DNA of 32,508 nucleotides. Origin: Alcanivoracaceae bacterium (GTDB taxonomy: Bacteria > Pseudomonadota > Gammaproteobacteria > Xanthomonadales > Marinicellaceae). The stretch covers positions 1 to 32,508 of the forward strand of contig JAESTH010000213.1 of the NCBI GenBank assembly GCA_016763695.1, read 5' to 3'. Under the pieces are notes generated by a model, which was given only the letters and a program-made list of their open reading frames with translations, searched no databases and was not told the DNA's origin. Of the stretch, positions 16,647-25,673 are shown piece by piece (position 1 is the first letter of the stretch; every line of letters begins with the position of its first letter). Made by a program: the position numbers and the translations under genes.

Positions 16647-18698
16647 ATGACAAATTCTTCACGTTATGACATTCTATTTGAGCAGGTGAAAATTGGGCCT
16701 GTCACCGCACCTAATCGTTTTTATCAGGTACCCCATTGCAATGGTATGGGGCATCGCTTTCCTCGTTCTTTAGCGAAAATGCGGGGAATTAAAGCCGAAG
16801 GTGGCTGGGGTGTGGTCTGTACAGAGGAAGTGGAAATTCATCCCAGTTCGGATATCACGCCGTTTAACCAGGGACGTTTGTGGGATGATAGCGATATCCC
16901 GGCCTTACAATTAATGACGGATGCTGTGCATGAGCATGGATCTTTGGCAGGGATAGAACTGGTTTATCAGGGCCTGGCGGGTAAAAATCATTATTCCCGC
17001 CTACCTACTTTTGGTCCGACAAATGCTTCGGTCATGGGCGGTTATCCCATGCAGGCCAGAGCAATGAACAAACGTGATATCAAGCAGTTGAGAAAATGGT
17101 ATAGAGATGCTGCAATCAGATCAAAAAAAGCAGGTTTTGATATTGTCTATACCTATGCTGGTCATGGGCTTTCCATACTTATGCACTTTTTATCCAGAAC
17201 GCACAATGACAGAACTGATGAGTACGGCGGAAGCCTGGAGAATCGCGCTAGATTATTAAAAGAAGTCTTAATCAATACCAAAGAAGCCGTGGGTGATACC
17301 TGTGCTGTCGCACTACGCATCGCTGTTGATGAATTATTAGGCAAAAATGGGGGAGGTATACAGGCCAGTGCTGAGGGCAGTGATATCATAGCGATGCTGG
17401 CAGAAATCCCAGATTTATGGGATGTAAATATATCCAGCTGGGAAAATGATTCGCAAACATCTCGTTTTGCCAAAGAAGGTTTTCAGGAAGAATATACCAA
17501 ACATGTTAAATCCCTGACCAGCAAACCAGTTGTTGGTGTTGGCAGATTTACTTCGCCTGATACCATGGTTTCACAGATTAGACGTGGAGTACTGGATTTA
17601 ATTGGTGCAGCCAGACCTTCAATCGCGGATCCATTTTTACCAAATAAAATTAAAAATGATAAATTGGAAACCATAAGAGAGTGTATTGGCTGTAATATCT
17701 GTGTATCCAGTGACAACTATGCGGCTCCTATTCGGTGCACCCAAAATCCGACAATGGGCGAAGAATGGCGCAGAAACTAGCACCCCGAAAAAATTAAAAG
17801 CAAACATGCAGATGAATCAATCTTGATCGTGGGTACAGGCCCTGCGGGTTTGGAATGTGCGCATGCGCTTGCCAATCGTGGTTACCATGTAGTGATGGCA
17901 GAAAAAAAAGCACATGCTGGAGGAAGAGTGTTGCTGGAATCCAGATTGCCTGGTCTGTCTGAATGGAAACGGGTCATGGACTATCGCCTTGATGCTCTAA
18001 AAATCATGGCAAATGTTGAAATATATTATGAAAGTGAAGTGACACTTGAGAATATTGATGACTTTGGTTTTGATAATATAATTGTCGCAACAGGAGCAAG
18101 CTGGAAAAACAACGGACAGGGACAAAATAATAGAAAAATATTGACAAAAGATAACTCTATCATAGTCTTAACACCTGATGATTTGATGGCAGGAGTTATC
18201 CCACAGGGAAAAGTTGTTATTTATGATACCGATCATTATTACATGGCAGGAGTCTTAGCCGAACTATGTGTTTCTCAAGGCCTGCATGTAAGCTATATGA
18301 GCCCAGCCAATCGGGTATCAGAATGGACAGAAAATACGCTGGAGCAACAAAAAATTCAGACTCGGCTGATGCAAAATAATGTAGAATTGATACTTAACCA
18401 CAAGCTGATGATAGCAAAAAACAACAGCATACAAAGTCAATGTGTGTATACAAATAGCATGCATGTGACAGAATGTGATACCCTGATTCTGGTTACAGAA
18501 CGCTGTCCAAACGATCAGTTATTTACCACTCTAGAGATTAACAACAAGTTCAAAAGCTTTAGTTTAATTGGCGATGCCTATGCTCCAGGTATCATAGCTC
18601 AAGCCGTACACTCCGGTCATTTACAGGCAGAGATATTTGGTGATACTGGTGCCAATAACGGTCATTTTAAACGCGATAAAAATCCTCTACTTCTTTAG
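16647..18698 (+). pseudogene. Trimethylamine-dehydrogenase-family flavoprotein, cut by one amber codon
   Basis: An Old Yellow Enzyme-type barrel with a 4Fe-4S cluster and a C-terminal FAD/ADP-binding half, like TMADH, dimethylamine dehydrogenase and DgcA. RFYQVPHC carries the Cys (31) that covalently holds FMN in TMADH. The cluster Cys are at 346, 349, 352 and 364 (CIGCNIC...C). The second half starts with ILIVGTGPAGLECA. TAG at 17778-17780 lies in frame between EEWRRN and HPEKIK. TMADH has Trp there (RRGWHPEK), so a TGG to TAG change explains it, and both halves stay in the same frame. Of the TMA cage residues only one Trp seems kept: Glu replaces Tyr60 and Asp replaces Trp355. The original substrate was therefore probably another N-methyl compound. 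The total would be about 683 residues. Confidence 0.88.
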
Positions 18699-18736
18699 CG
18701 GTAATTAACCGCCCTATCATGTTGGTCGTAATAAAG

Positions 18737-18752
18737 TCAAACAAACGTTTGA
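18737..18752. promoter_or_regulatory. PsrA-like operator (TCAAAC N4 GTTTGA)
   Basis: Perfect inverted repeat TCAAAC-AAAC-GTTTGA. It matches the published PsrA consensus, C/GAAAC N2-4 GTTTG/C, for a TetR-family regulator that responds to long-chain fatty acids. It overlaps the -35 of the promoter ahead of the secreted hydrolase, so a bound protein would repress. No psrA gene is in the window. Confidence 0.5.
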
Positions 18753-18776
18753 TTTTATGTGCGATTTGTCTATAAT
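18748..18776 (+). promoter_or_regulatory. Promoter for the hydrolase-DUF4785 operon
   Basis: TTTGAT at 18748-18753, 17 bases, TATAAT at 18771-18776. The leader to the hydrolase ATG is about 100 bases. It is AT-rich and contains two similar segments (TTATAACAAAAATAATA near 18789 and CTATAATAAAAATAATA near 18829). The second includes another TATAAT (18830-18835) without a good -35. The stretch 18699-18880 holds no gene. Confidence 0.6.
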
Positions 18777-18880
18777 ATAAAGCGGCATTTATAACAAAAA
18801 TAATACACAATGCATTTAACGCGACTTTCTATAATAAAAATAATATGCAGGTCATTTCTAAAAAAATCGGAGAGAAAACA

Positions 18881-19735
18881 ATGAAACTTATTCACTTAGC
18901 GATATTCATATCGTTATTTACCATCACGCAAGTATCTGCAGTAACTGGTTTGGCGCTGGTTCATGGTACTGGTAATCAAACAGACGCAGCCAGTGACTAC
19001 TGGAAATGGGACATGGTTAATTCAATAAGACAGGGCTTACCTGATCAAAACAACTATGTGGTTATTAACTGTAAGTTTGAAGAATACATGTGGGACGCAG
19101 ACGCAGCGGGTTGTTTGGCTGGACAATTGACCAGCTTTATTAATTCAAAAGGCATCACGGATATGGTGGTTATGACCCACTCAAATGGTGCCAATGTCAT
19201 GCGTTGGATCATGTCAAATCCAACCTGGGATAGCCGTTATCCTAATATCATCAGCAAAATAAGATGGGTCAATGCATTGGCTGGATCTTCCAAAGGCACG
19301 CCCTTAGCTAATGCGGTTATGCAGGGTAGCATATTTGAATCAGCATTAGGCTGGTTGTTGGGTTATCAAAGTGACGCAGTAAGAATGCAACAAACCTCTT
19401 GGATGGATTATTACAATAGCACATGGTTACTAGGTACTTCTGGCAGACCTTCACTACCAAAAGGTTTCTGGAATGTTGTTGGTACAGATGTAGAAACAGC
19501 CATTTGGGATGGTGATAGTTATTGTGGTGGTTATACCCTAAATCTTGGTTTAGAGATTACTCAAGCATGGTTAAGTTCTTGCTCAGATGGTTTTTTGGAT
19601 TGCTCTTCGCAAGAAGGAGCAGGAAGCCTGTGGTTTAGAGATACCAGCAGAATGAATGGATCAGAACCATTGAGTCACAACCAAAGCCGTAGAAAGTGTT
19701 TTGGTCTAGATGTTATTTTACGTAACGACATATAA
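18881..19735 (+). CDS. Secreted alpha/beta hydrolase (lipase-like)
   Basis: 284 residues from the ATG at 18881, preceded by GGAGAG at 18869-18874; an earlier ATG at 18845 has no good binding site. A Sec signal peptide (about 1-20, ending QVSA) is followed by the oxyanion-type LALVHGTGNQ, then MTHSNGAN with the nucleophile Ser101. That elbow is T-H-S-N-G, lacking the first Gly of GxSxG. Further on, VNALAGSSKGTPLAN is typical of lipase-like enzymes. Asp and His of the triad are probably in the 220-275 region. Six or more Cys in the mature part suggest disulfides. It forms an operon with the DUF4785 gene 15 bases downstream. Substrate unknown; lipid or ester is likely. Confidence 0.8.
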   Translation: MKLIHLAIFISLFTITQVSAVTGLALVHGTGNQTDAASDYWKWDMVNSIRQGLPDQNNYVVINCKFEEYMWDADAAGCLAGQLTSFINSKGITDMVVMTHSNGANVMRWIMSNPTWDSRYPNIISKIRWVNALAGSSKGTPLANAVMQGSIFESALGWLLGYQSDAVRMQQTSWMDYYNSTWLLGTSGRPSLPKGFWNVVGTDVETAIWDGDSYCGGYTLNLGLEITQAWLSSCSDGFLDCSSQEGAGSLWFRDTSRMNGSEPLSHNQSRRKCFGLDVILRNDI

Positions 19736-19750
19736 GCCAGGAGAAATAAA

Positions 19751-20971
19751 ATGCAAATAAATAAAACAAACAAAATAATATCAGTAATCTTGGCATGTTC
19801 AGTTATTGGTACAGCCATGGCTGCACCGAAAGCTCAATGGGCAACAACAGTAACAAACAACAAAATCACCTTACTTAGCAAAAATATTGATTCCCCGCGA
19901 ATCAATAACAATCGTGAAGCAGTCAGTTTTAGCTACAAACTGGATTCACAGGAAAAGCTTAACTTTAACAACCAACCATTTGTTGAAAATTCACGCCAAT
20001 ACTGGTTAGATTCGTCAGGTAATAAGTTATTAAAAGGTATCCAGCTACCAGTTACGGGTGGTGATACCATCATAAGAATCAGTCCATTAAGCAATGAAAA
20101 AGCACTACAACTAAAGGCCAGTGACATTCATATAAAAAATAATGGTATGGATAAAAGTATTCGGGTATTTGCAGATAGTCAACAGCTAAAAGCAACAGGT
20201 GCTGCCTTTTCAGACAATTCAATTGCACTCAAAGTTCAAGCGCAACCTGGTAGTTTAAACCTGATAGTTGATTCAAATACGGGTGACACGCCCTTTGTAA
20301 TTCATGTATTTGAGCCAAAGAGCACCTATGTATTGTCTTTGTCTTCAACAAAAGCAACCTACAATGCTAACCAGACAATCAGCATAACAACTGATCTACT
20401 GTCAGAAAATAAAAACATCAATGCCAGTTTACAGGGCTATATAAATAGACCAGATGGCAGTGTGTTAGGTGAACTAAAATTCATCCAGAATAAAAATGGT
20501 AGTTATAGCGCAGATGTTAATGCAACGGGTGCTCTGGGTCTTTCTCAGGGATTATGGGAAGCCCATGTTTTTGCTAAAAGCCAGGATAAAGGCATAGAAA
20601 TTATGCGTGATGCACAAACAAGTTTTGCGGTTAACCTTAATACAGCAGCATTCGACAACAACTTAAAGATGGTTAAAGGTAACGTGCAAATTGGGATTAA
20701 TGTTGGTTTAGCTGGTCGTTATGAAGTGCGAGGCGTATTGATGGGAACAGATCCACAATCTAAAGAACTTAAACCCATTGCCATGACAATGTCGGCAAAT
20801 TGGCTAAAAACGGGCACACAATCCATTACCTTGCCAATTGATAAAAGTTTAATAACGGAATCACATTTAATAGCACCCTTTACAATTAAAAACGTGCAAT
20901 TAAACAACCAAACTTATTTTGCACCAGTGCAAACAGTCAAAGCAGGAATCAATATCATAGATTTTAAGTAA
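19751..20971 (+). CDS. Secreted DUF4785-type protein
   Basis: 406 residues. The signal peptide MQINKTNKIISVILACSVIG ends TAMA, and the mature part begins APKAQW. It is rich in beta strands throughout and looks like two or three Ig-like domains: one before about 180, a middle one (VIHVFEPKSTYVLSLSSTKATY onward), and a C-terminal one ending NIIDFK. I place it in DUF4785 from overall pattern; Legionella and related bacteria carry such proteins. No catalytic motif is seen. It follows the lipase-like gene by 15 bases with AGGAGAAA as binding site. The two may work as enzyme and periplasmic or surface partner, for example as a chaperone or binding protein. A clear terminator follows. Confidence 0.75.
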   Translation: MQINKTNKIISVILACSVIGTAMAAPKAQWATTVTNNKITLLSKNIDSPRINNNREAVSFSYKLDSQEKLNFNNQPFVENSRQYWLDSSGNKLLKGIQLPVTGGDTIIRISPLSNEKALQLKASDIHIKNNGMDKSIRVFADSQQLKATGAAFSDNSIALKVQAQPGSLNLIVDSNTGDTPFVIHVFEPKSTYVLSLSSTKATYNANQTISITTDLLSENKNINASLQGYINRPDGSVLGELKFIQNKNGSYSADVNATGALGLSQGLWEAHVFAKSQDKGIEIMRDAQTSFAVNLNTAAFDNNLKMVKGNVQIGINVGLAGRYEVRGVLMGTDPQSKELKPIAMTMSANWLKTGTQSITLPIDKSLITESHLIAPFTIKNVQLNNQTYFAPVQTVKAGINIIDFK

Positions 20972-20993
20972 AATCAGTTATTTAACCAGACTG

Positions 20994-21020
20994 AAAGCCA
21001 TCAATTGCGGTGGCTTTTTT
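20994..21020 (+). terminator. Rho-independent terminator after the DUF4785 gene
   Basis: Stem AAAGCCATC (20994-21002) with GGTGGCTTT (21009-21017), nine pairs including one G-U, loop AATTGC, and a run of six T ending at 21020. It lies 22 bases after the stop of the DUF4785 gene and ends the hydrolase operon. Confidence 0.9.
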
Positions 21021-21049
21021 ATGCTCAAGATTAATAAAAAGGCAGATAA

Positions 21050-21355
21050 TTACTTTTGTTGTATAATAATCTTTAATTTTTGAGCAGTTATTTTGAAATC
21101 CTGTTGAATTATCTGTAGAATCTGACGGCTATGCATGCGTACTTTGCTGGCTTCAAGCTGAGATTGGCAAATGAGAACCAAAAGATTTTGTCTTATATTT
21201 GCTATGGAGCAAAGCCCCCGAAGAGCAAGAGGCAATCTGGATTGAAATTTTCGATCCATTTCCCGTAAATAGGCTGCGTGTTTAAGAATTCTGGGAAGTT
21301 TATCCTCAGAATCAAAACAATAGCTTATAGGTGTGAGTCCAGAATTTTTACGCAT
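21050..21355 (-). CDS. DUF721 (DciA-like) protein
   Basis: 101 residues on the minus strand, divergent from the M23 gene. LREMDRKFQSRLPLALRGLCSIANIRQNLLVLICQSQLEASKVRMHSRQILQII matches the DUF721 pattern (a helix, then strands and L.V...S..WA..LR.....IL). DUF721 proteins include DciA, the ancestral loader or operator of replicative helicase DnaB in bacteria without DnaC. The position next to an M23 peptidase and secA is the usual gammaproteobacterial location. The protein is short, so it is mainly the KH-like core. It appears intact. I leave the symbol blank because function rests on the family only. Confidence 0.75.
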   Translation of the reverse strand: MRKNSGLTPISYCFDSEDKLPRILKHAAYLREMDRKFQSRLPLALRGLCSIANIRQNLLVLICQSQLEASKVRMHSRQILQIIQQDFKITAQKLKIIIQQK

Positions 21356-21400
21356 GGTTTTATTGTCCGCATAGATAACAAAAAAGGCAAGAAAAAATAT

Positions 21401-22333
21401 ATGAAAAATATAATTGTTTTAAAACAAAGTAAATCTGGAACAAGTAGCTACCACTTGTCGGATGATAAAATCCGTCAAAAAATAATCACAGTATTGTCAC
21501 TATCAGTGCTGGGTATCATGCTACTTGGGATTAGTGCAGGATATTTGTTATTTAATCACAAAGCAGAAACCAGTTCAGAAATAAAAAATATTCAGTCATT
21601 AGTAAATCAGGAACAAGATGACATACAAAAATTTAAATCTGATGTAAATAGAGAGTTAGACTCATTAGCACTACAAATTGGTGGTTTATATGCCCAAAGC
21701 ATGAGAATAAATGCTCTTGGAGATAGATTAACCACCGTTGCAAAATTACAAGACTCCGAGTTTGATTTCAATACCGAACCTGGCATCGGTGGTGCAGGGC
21801 TAGAATTAACAAATAAAGAAAATACTTCACAAGATTTATTTGCCAGTCTATATTCCATTAAAGCAAGTTTCCAACAACAGGAACAACAACTGGGGTTACT
21901 CAGTGCTTTACTTAATGAAAAGGATCTGGATCAGCAAATTAAACCATCTGGAAAACCAATCAGAAAAGGCTGGATATCATCCAGTTATGGTAGTCGTGTT
22001 GACCCATTTACTGGTAAACAGGCCTTTCATACTGGCATAGACTTTTCTGGCAAACATGGGTCCATTATTCAGGCCATGGCAGAAGGCGTGGTCATCTGGG
22101 CAGGGAAGCGGGGAAACTATGGTAAATTAGTGGAAATTGATCATGGTTCAGGATACGTAACACGTTATGCCCATATGAGTGAAGTAACAGTGAGTATTGG
22201 GCAAAAGATCGAAAAAGCCCAAGCCATTGGCATCATGGGCAAAACAGGTAGAGCCACCTCTGCTCATTTACATTTTGAAGTTTTGAAAAAAGGCCACAAG
22301 GTTAATCCTTGGCCATTTTTGGCAAAAAAGTAA
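21401..22333 (+). CDS. Membrane-anchored M23 peptidoglycan peptidase
   Basis: 310 residues from the ATG at 21401. A cytoplasmic head (1-30) is followed by one membrane helix (about 32-52, VLSLSVLGIMLLGISAGYLLF). A periplasmic coiled coil (about 60-170) then leads to a canonical LytM/M23 domain, with GSRVDPFTGKQAFHTGID (His and Asp ligands) and HLHFEV (HxH). All zinc ligands are present, so endopeptidase activity is expected. Starting earlier, at 21278, would read through the divergent promoter and lose the family N-terminus. This gene normally sits between DUF721 and secA, as here; secA starts 111 bases downstream. It probably acts on cell-wall cross-links during growth or division. Confidence 0.88.
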   Translation: MKNIIVLKQSKSGTSSYHLSDDKIRQKIITVLSLSVLGIMLLGISAGYLLFNHKAETSSEIKNIQSLVNQEQDDIQKFKSDVNRELDSLALQIGGLYAQSMRINALGDRLTTVAKLQDSEFDFNTEPGIGGAGLELTNKENTSQDLFASLYSIKASFQQQEQQLGLLSALLNEKDLDQQIKPSGKPIRKGWISSSYGSRVDPFTGKQAFHTGIDFSGKHGSIIQAMAEGVVIWAGKRGNYGKLVEIDHGSGYVTRYAHMSEVTVSIGQKIEKAQAIGIMGKTGRATSAHLHFEVLKKGHKVNPWPFLAKK

Positions 22334-22444
22334 GGGCGAGAGGCTTGAAATCAGCTAAATAGTAGCCATTTACAGCAACTATAACAATAAACTAAAATAT
22401 CTATAACTAAATAGGCATTAAAAAGCCATTGAGAAATATTCATC

Positions 22445-25203
22445 ATGATCCTAAATTCACTCTTCACAAAATTATTTGGTAGTCGCAACCAGAGATTAAT
22501 CAAACTATTATTAAAAACCGTTGATAAAATCGATGCACTAGAACCAAAATTCCAGGCAATGCGAGATGGTGATTTACAGCATCAAACACAACTATTCAAA
22601 GACAGATTAGCCAATGGGGAGACTGTAGAAGATATATTAATAGAAGCTTTTGCGGTAGTTCGAGAAGCTTCGGTTCGAGTGATGAAAATGCGTCATTATC
22701 GTCAACAGATGATTGGCGGCATGGTTCTACACAATGGTAAAATATCAGAGATGCGTACTGGTGAAGGAAAAACCTTGGTGGCAACACTACCCGCTTATTT
22801 AAATGCCCTATCTGGCAAAGGTGTGCACATCGTTACCGTTAATGATTACCTAGCCAGTCGTGATGCCAAATGGATGGAACCACTGTATAATTTTCTTGGT
22901 ATGCAAGTTGGTATAGCAGTACCAGATATGACCCAAGAGGCCAAAAAAAATGCCTATGCTGCCGATATTACTTATGGTACCAATAATGAATATGGCTTTG
23001 ATTATCTGCGTGATAACATGGCATTCACACTTGAAGACAAAGTACAAAGAGAACCGAATTTTGCAATAGTTGATGAGGTTGACTCAATCCTGATTGATGA
23101 AGCCAGAACACCATTAATTATATCTGGGCAAACCGATGACACACCTGAGCTATACCACCGCATCAATAGATTAACACCAGCTTTAGTTGTATCAACACAA
23201 AAAATAGAAGCGGTAGAAGGCGGCATGAAAGCCATGATCGCTCAGAAAATTGATGAGTCAAAACAAGAGCCAGATGGCGATTTCACAATTGATGAAAAAT
23301 CCAAACAGATCCATTTAACCGAACAGGGAATGGAGAATGTTGAAAAGCTTTGCATAAAAGATGGTCTTATTAAAGAAGGTGAATCACTTTATGATTCTAA
23401 ACACCTGCAATTAATGCATCATATCAATGCTGCTTTAAGAGCGCAAAACCTATACCAAAAGGATGTAGACTATATTTTGGAAAATGGTGAAGTGGTCATA
23501 GTTGATGAATTCACTGGTCGGACATTATCAGGCAGACGTTGGGGAGATGGCTTACATCAGGCCGTTGAAGCCAAAGAAAGTGTCCCTGTACAAAAAGAAA
23601 ACCAAACACTGGCATCAGTGACCTTCCAGAACTATTTTAGACTGTATCCAAAACTTTCAGGAATGACAGGCACTGCTGATACAGAAGCCTATGAGTTTCA
23701 CACCATTTATGGCTTAGAAGTGGTGGTTATACCAACCCACAAACCCATGGTCAGAAACGATCAGGGAGATCTGGTTTTTCTTACCATGGAAGGAAAATTT
23801 AAGGCCATTATTGATGACATTAAAGAAAGCTATGCACGTAAGCAACCAGTATTGGTCGGTACTGCATCAATTGAAGTCTCAGAGTTGATATCAAAACAAT
23901 TAAAAGTCCAGAAAATACCACACAATGTATTAAATGCTAAACAGCATGAAAAAGAAGCAATCATCGTTGCCAAGGCAGGTAAACCAGGTTCAATTACCAT
24001 CGCAACCAATATGGCCGGTCGTGGAACAGATATCGTATTAGGCGGGAATCTGGAAATCGAATTAACTGAACTGGGCGATAAAATCAGCGATACAAAGAAA
24101 CAGGAAGCCAGAGACAACTGGCAATCTGTTCATCAACAAGTACTCGATAATGGTGGACTACGAATCATCGGTACCGAGCGTCACGAATCACGCCGAATTG
24201 ATAACCAGTTACGAGGAAGAGCGGGGCGTCAGGGTGATCCAGGATCATCACGTTTTTACATTTCGCTAGAAGATAATTTAATGCGTATTTTTGGCGGCAA
24301 TATCGCAACCACCATGCGTAATTCGGCATGGCTGAAGATGAATCTATTGAACATAAATGGATATCAAGAACCATTGAAGGTGCACAAAGAAAAGTAGAAT
24401 CGCATAACTTTGATATTCGAAAAAGCTTACTCGAGTATGATGATGTGGCAAACGACCAAAGGCTAGTCATGTATCAACAACGCTTTGATCTGATTGAATC
24501 CGAAGAAATAAAAGACTTTATTGCGGGTACCAGAGAAGAAGTATTTGATGATATTGTTCGTCAATACATACCAATTGAGAGTATAGAAGAACAGTGGCAT
24601 GTTCAGGATCTGGAATTCACCCTTAAATCAGATTATGGAATAGATCTCAATATTCAACGTTGGCTTAAAAACAACGAAGACATGGATGAACATGATCTGG
24701 TAGAAAAAACCCACAAAAATGTAGAAAGATTCTTCCGTGAAAAAGAAGCAATGACAGGTTCAGAAACCATGCGTAATTTTGAGAAAGCCGTTTATTTAAA
24801 CGTACTGGATCAACTATGGAAAGAACATTTACTGTCTATGGATCATCTACGCCAGGGCATAGGTTTACGTGGATATGCACAAAAACAGCCTATTCAGGAA
24901 TATAAGAAAGAAGCTTTTGAAATGTTTACCACCTTACTAGAAAGAATAAAAGGTGATGTCATAAAAATTATTGCCAGAGTTAAAATTCAACAGGATGAAG
25001 ATGTAGAAGCGATGGAGCAACACAAACAGCAAAATATGGAATATCAACACGATGCAGCCAATAGCCCAACCCAGCCACAAAAACAGCCAGAAGCAGCACA
25101 GGTAGAAACTTTTGTTCGTGAAGGTAAAAAAGTAGGTCGAAACGAGCCTTGTCCTTGTGGTTCTGGCAAAAAATATAAACAGTGTCACGGTAAACTTACA
25201 TAA
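22445..25203 (+). pseudogene. secA: Preprotein translocase ATPase SecA, one-base frameshift
   Basis: SecA drives Sec-dependent export. Features in order are [11 protein letters not shown] (Walker A), [17 protein letters not shown] (DEAD), [12 protein letters not shown], the cross-linking domain, [10 protein letters not shown] and [11 protein letters not shown], then the scaffold, and the C-terminal zinc motif [14 protein letters not shown]. The frame breaks at codon 626 (AA at 24320-24321). Codons to ATGCGT fit RIFGG....M, and from TTCGGCATG they fit [23 protein letters not shown], one base short. An added A would give MRKFGMAED. Otherwise about 919 residues are complete. Because secA is essential, either the base is a sequencing error or the protein is made in two parts. 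A second ATG at 24328 could start the C-terminal piece, but no good binding site precedes it. Confidence 0.9.
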
Positions 25204-25229
25204 AGCCAAAACAAATACACGTAGTCGCC

Positions 25230-25604
25230 TTGGTGCTAGAAAATCACCAGGGCGAGATCTTGGTTGCCAAGAGAGCCAATAACAAAGATCAGGGTGGTTT
25301 ATGGGAGTTTCCTGGTGGCAAAGTTGAAAAGGGAGAAACTAGACTACAGGCACTCAAGCGTGAAATCATGGAAGAGCTTAATTACCAGTTAAAACAGGCC
25401 ACACCACTCAAATGCATCACCCACAAATACCCTGAGTTCACAGTTAAACTGGATGTCTGGTATAGCCAAGACCAACAGCCAAAAGTTTACCCCAATGAAA
25501 AGCAACCATTAAAATGGGTGACCAAAGCAGAACTGACAAAACTAGCTATGCCTGCCGCTGATAAGCCCATCATAGAAAAAATTCTAAAAATTGGAATTGA
25601 TTAA
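25230..25604 (+). CDS. mutT: MutT-like Nudix hydrolase with displaced start
   Basis: Removes oxidised 8-oxo-dGTP to prevent mutations. The Nudix box is EFPGGKVEKGETRLQALKRE, then IMEELN (GX5EX7REUXEE kept; the last Gly is Asn here). The length is about 124 residues from the TTG at 25230. Similarity to MutT starts earlier: reading from 25200 gives KPKQIHVVALVLENHQGEIL, matching the first strand of E. coli MutT, but the codon at 25200-25202 is ATA. That base sits in the secA stop. An ancestral ACATGA (TGA stop with overlapping ATG) would have become ACATAA by one G to A change. Translation now must use ATA, or TTG/GTG at 25230/25233, and lose part of the first strand. Confidence 0.78.
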   Translation: MVLENHQGEILVAKRANNKDQGGLWEFPGGKVEKGETRLQALKREIMEELNYQLKQATPLKCITHKYPEFTVKLDVWYSQDQQPKVYPNEKQPLKWVTKAELTKLAMPAADKPIIEKILKIGID

Positions 25605-25673
25605 GATTTTTTTATTAGTTTGATGTAATATACGCTCTTCTATACTGAATCATCGAGTTGAGTTTTCAATATA

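Noticed and set aside
4696-17780. In-frame TAG codons in sbcC and in the TMADH-like gene as evidence of amber recoding
   Set aside because: TAG also ends several intact genes here (for example the cupin gene, the 6392-7252 gene and the esterase), and sbcC has a separate frameshift. Decay is simpler.
18698-18712. GCGGT-AATTA-ACCGC hairpin after the TMADH-like gene as terminator
   Set aside because: The stem is only five pairs and no T-run follows.
24308-24335. Programmed ribosomal frameshift in secA
   Set aside because: The zero-frame codons ATG CGT AAT TCG do not form a slippery heptamer and no following structure is evident. Programmed shifting is not known in secA.
25585-25613. AATTC...GAATT hairpin and T-run after mutT as terminator
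   Set aside because: The stem is short and AT-rich with several bases before the T-run; too weak to call.
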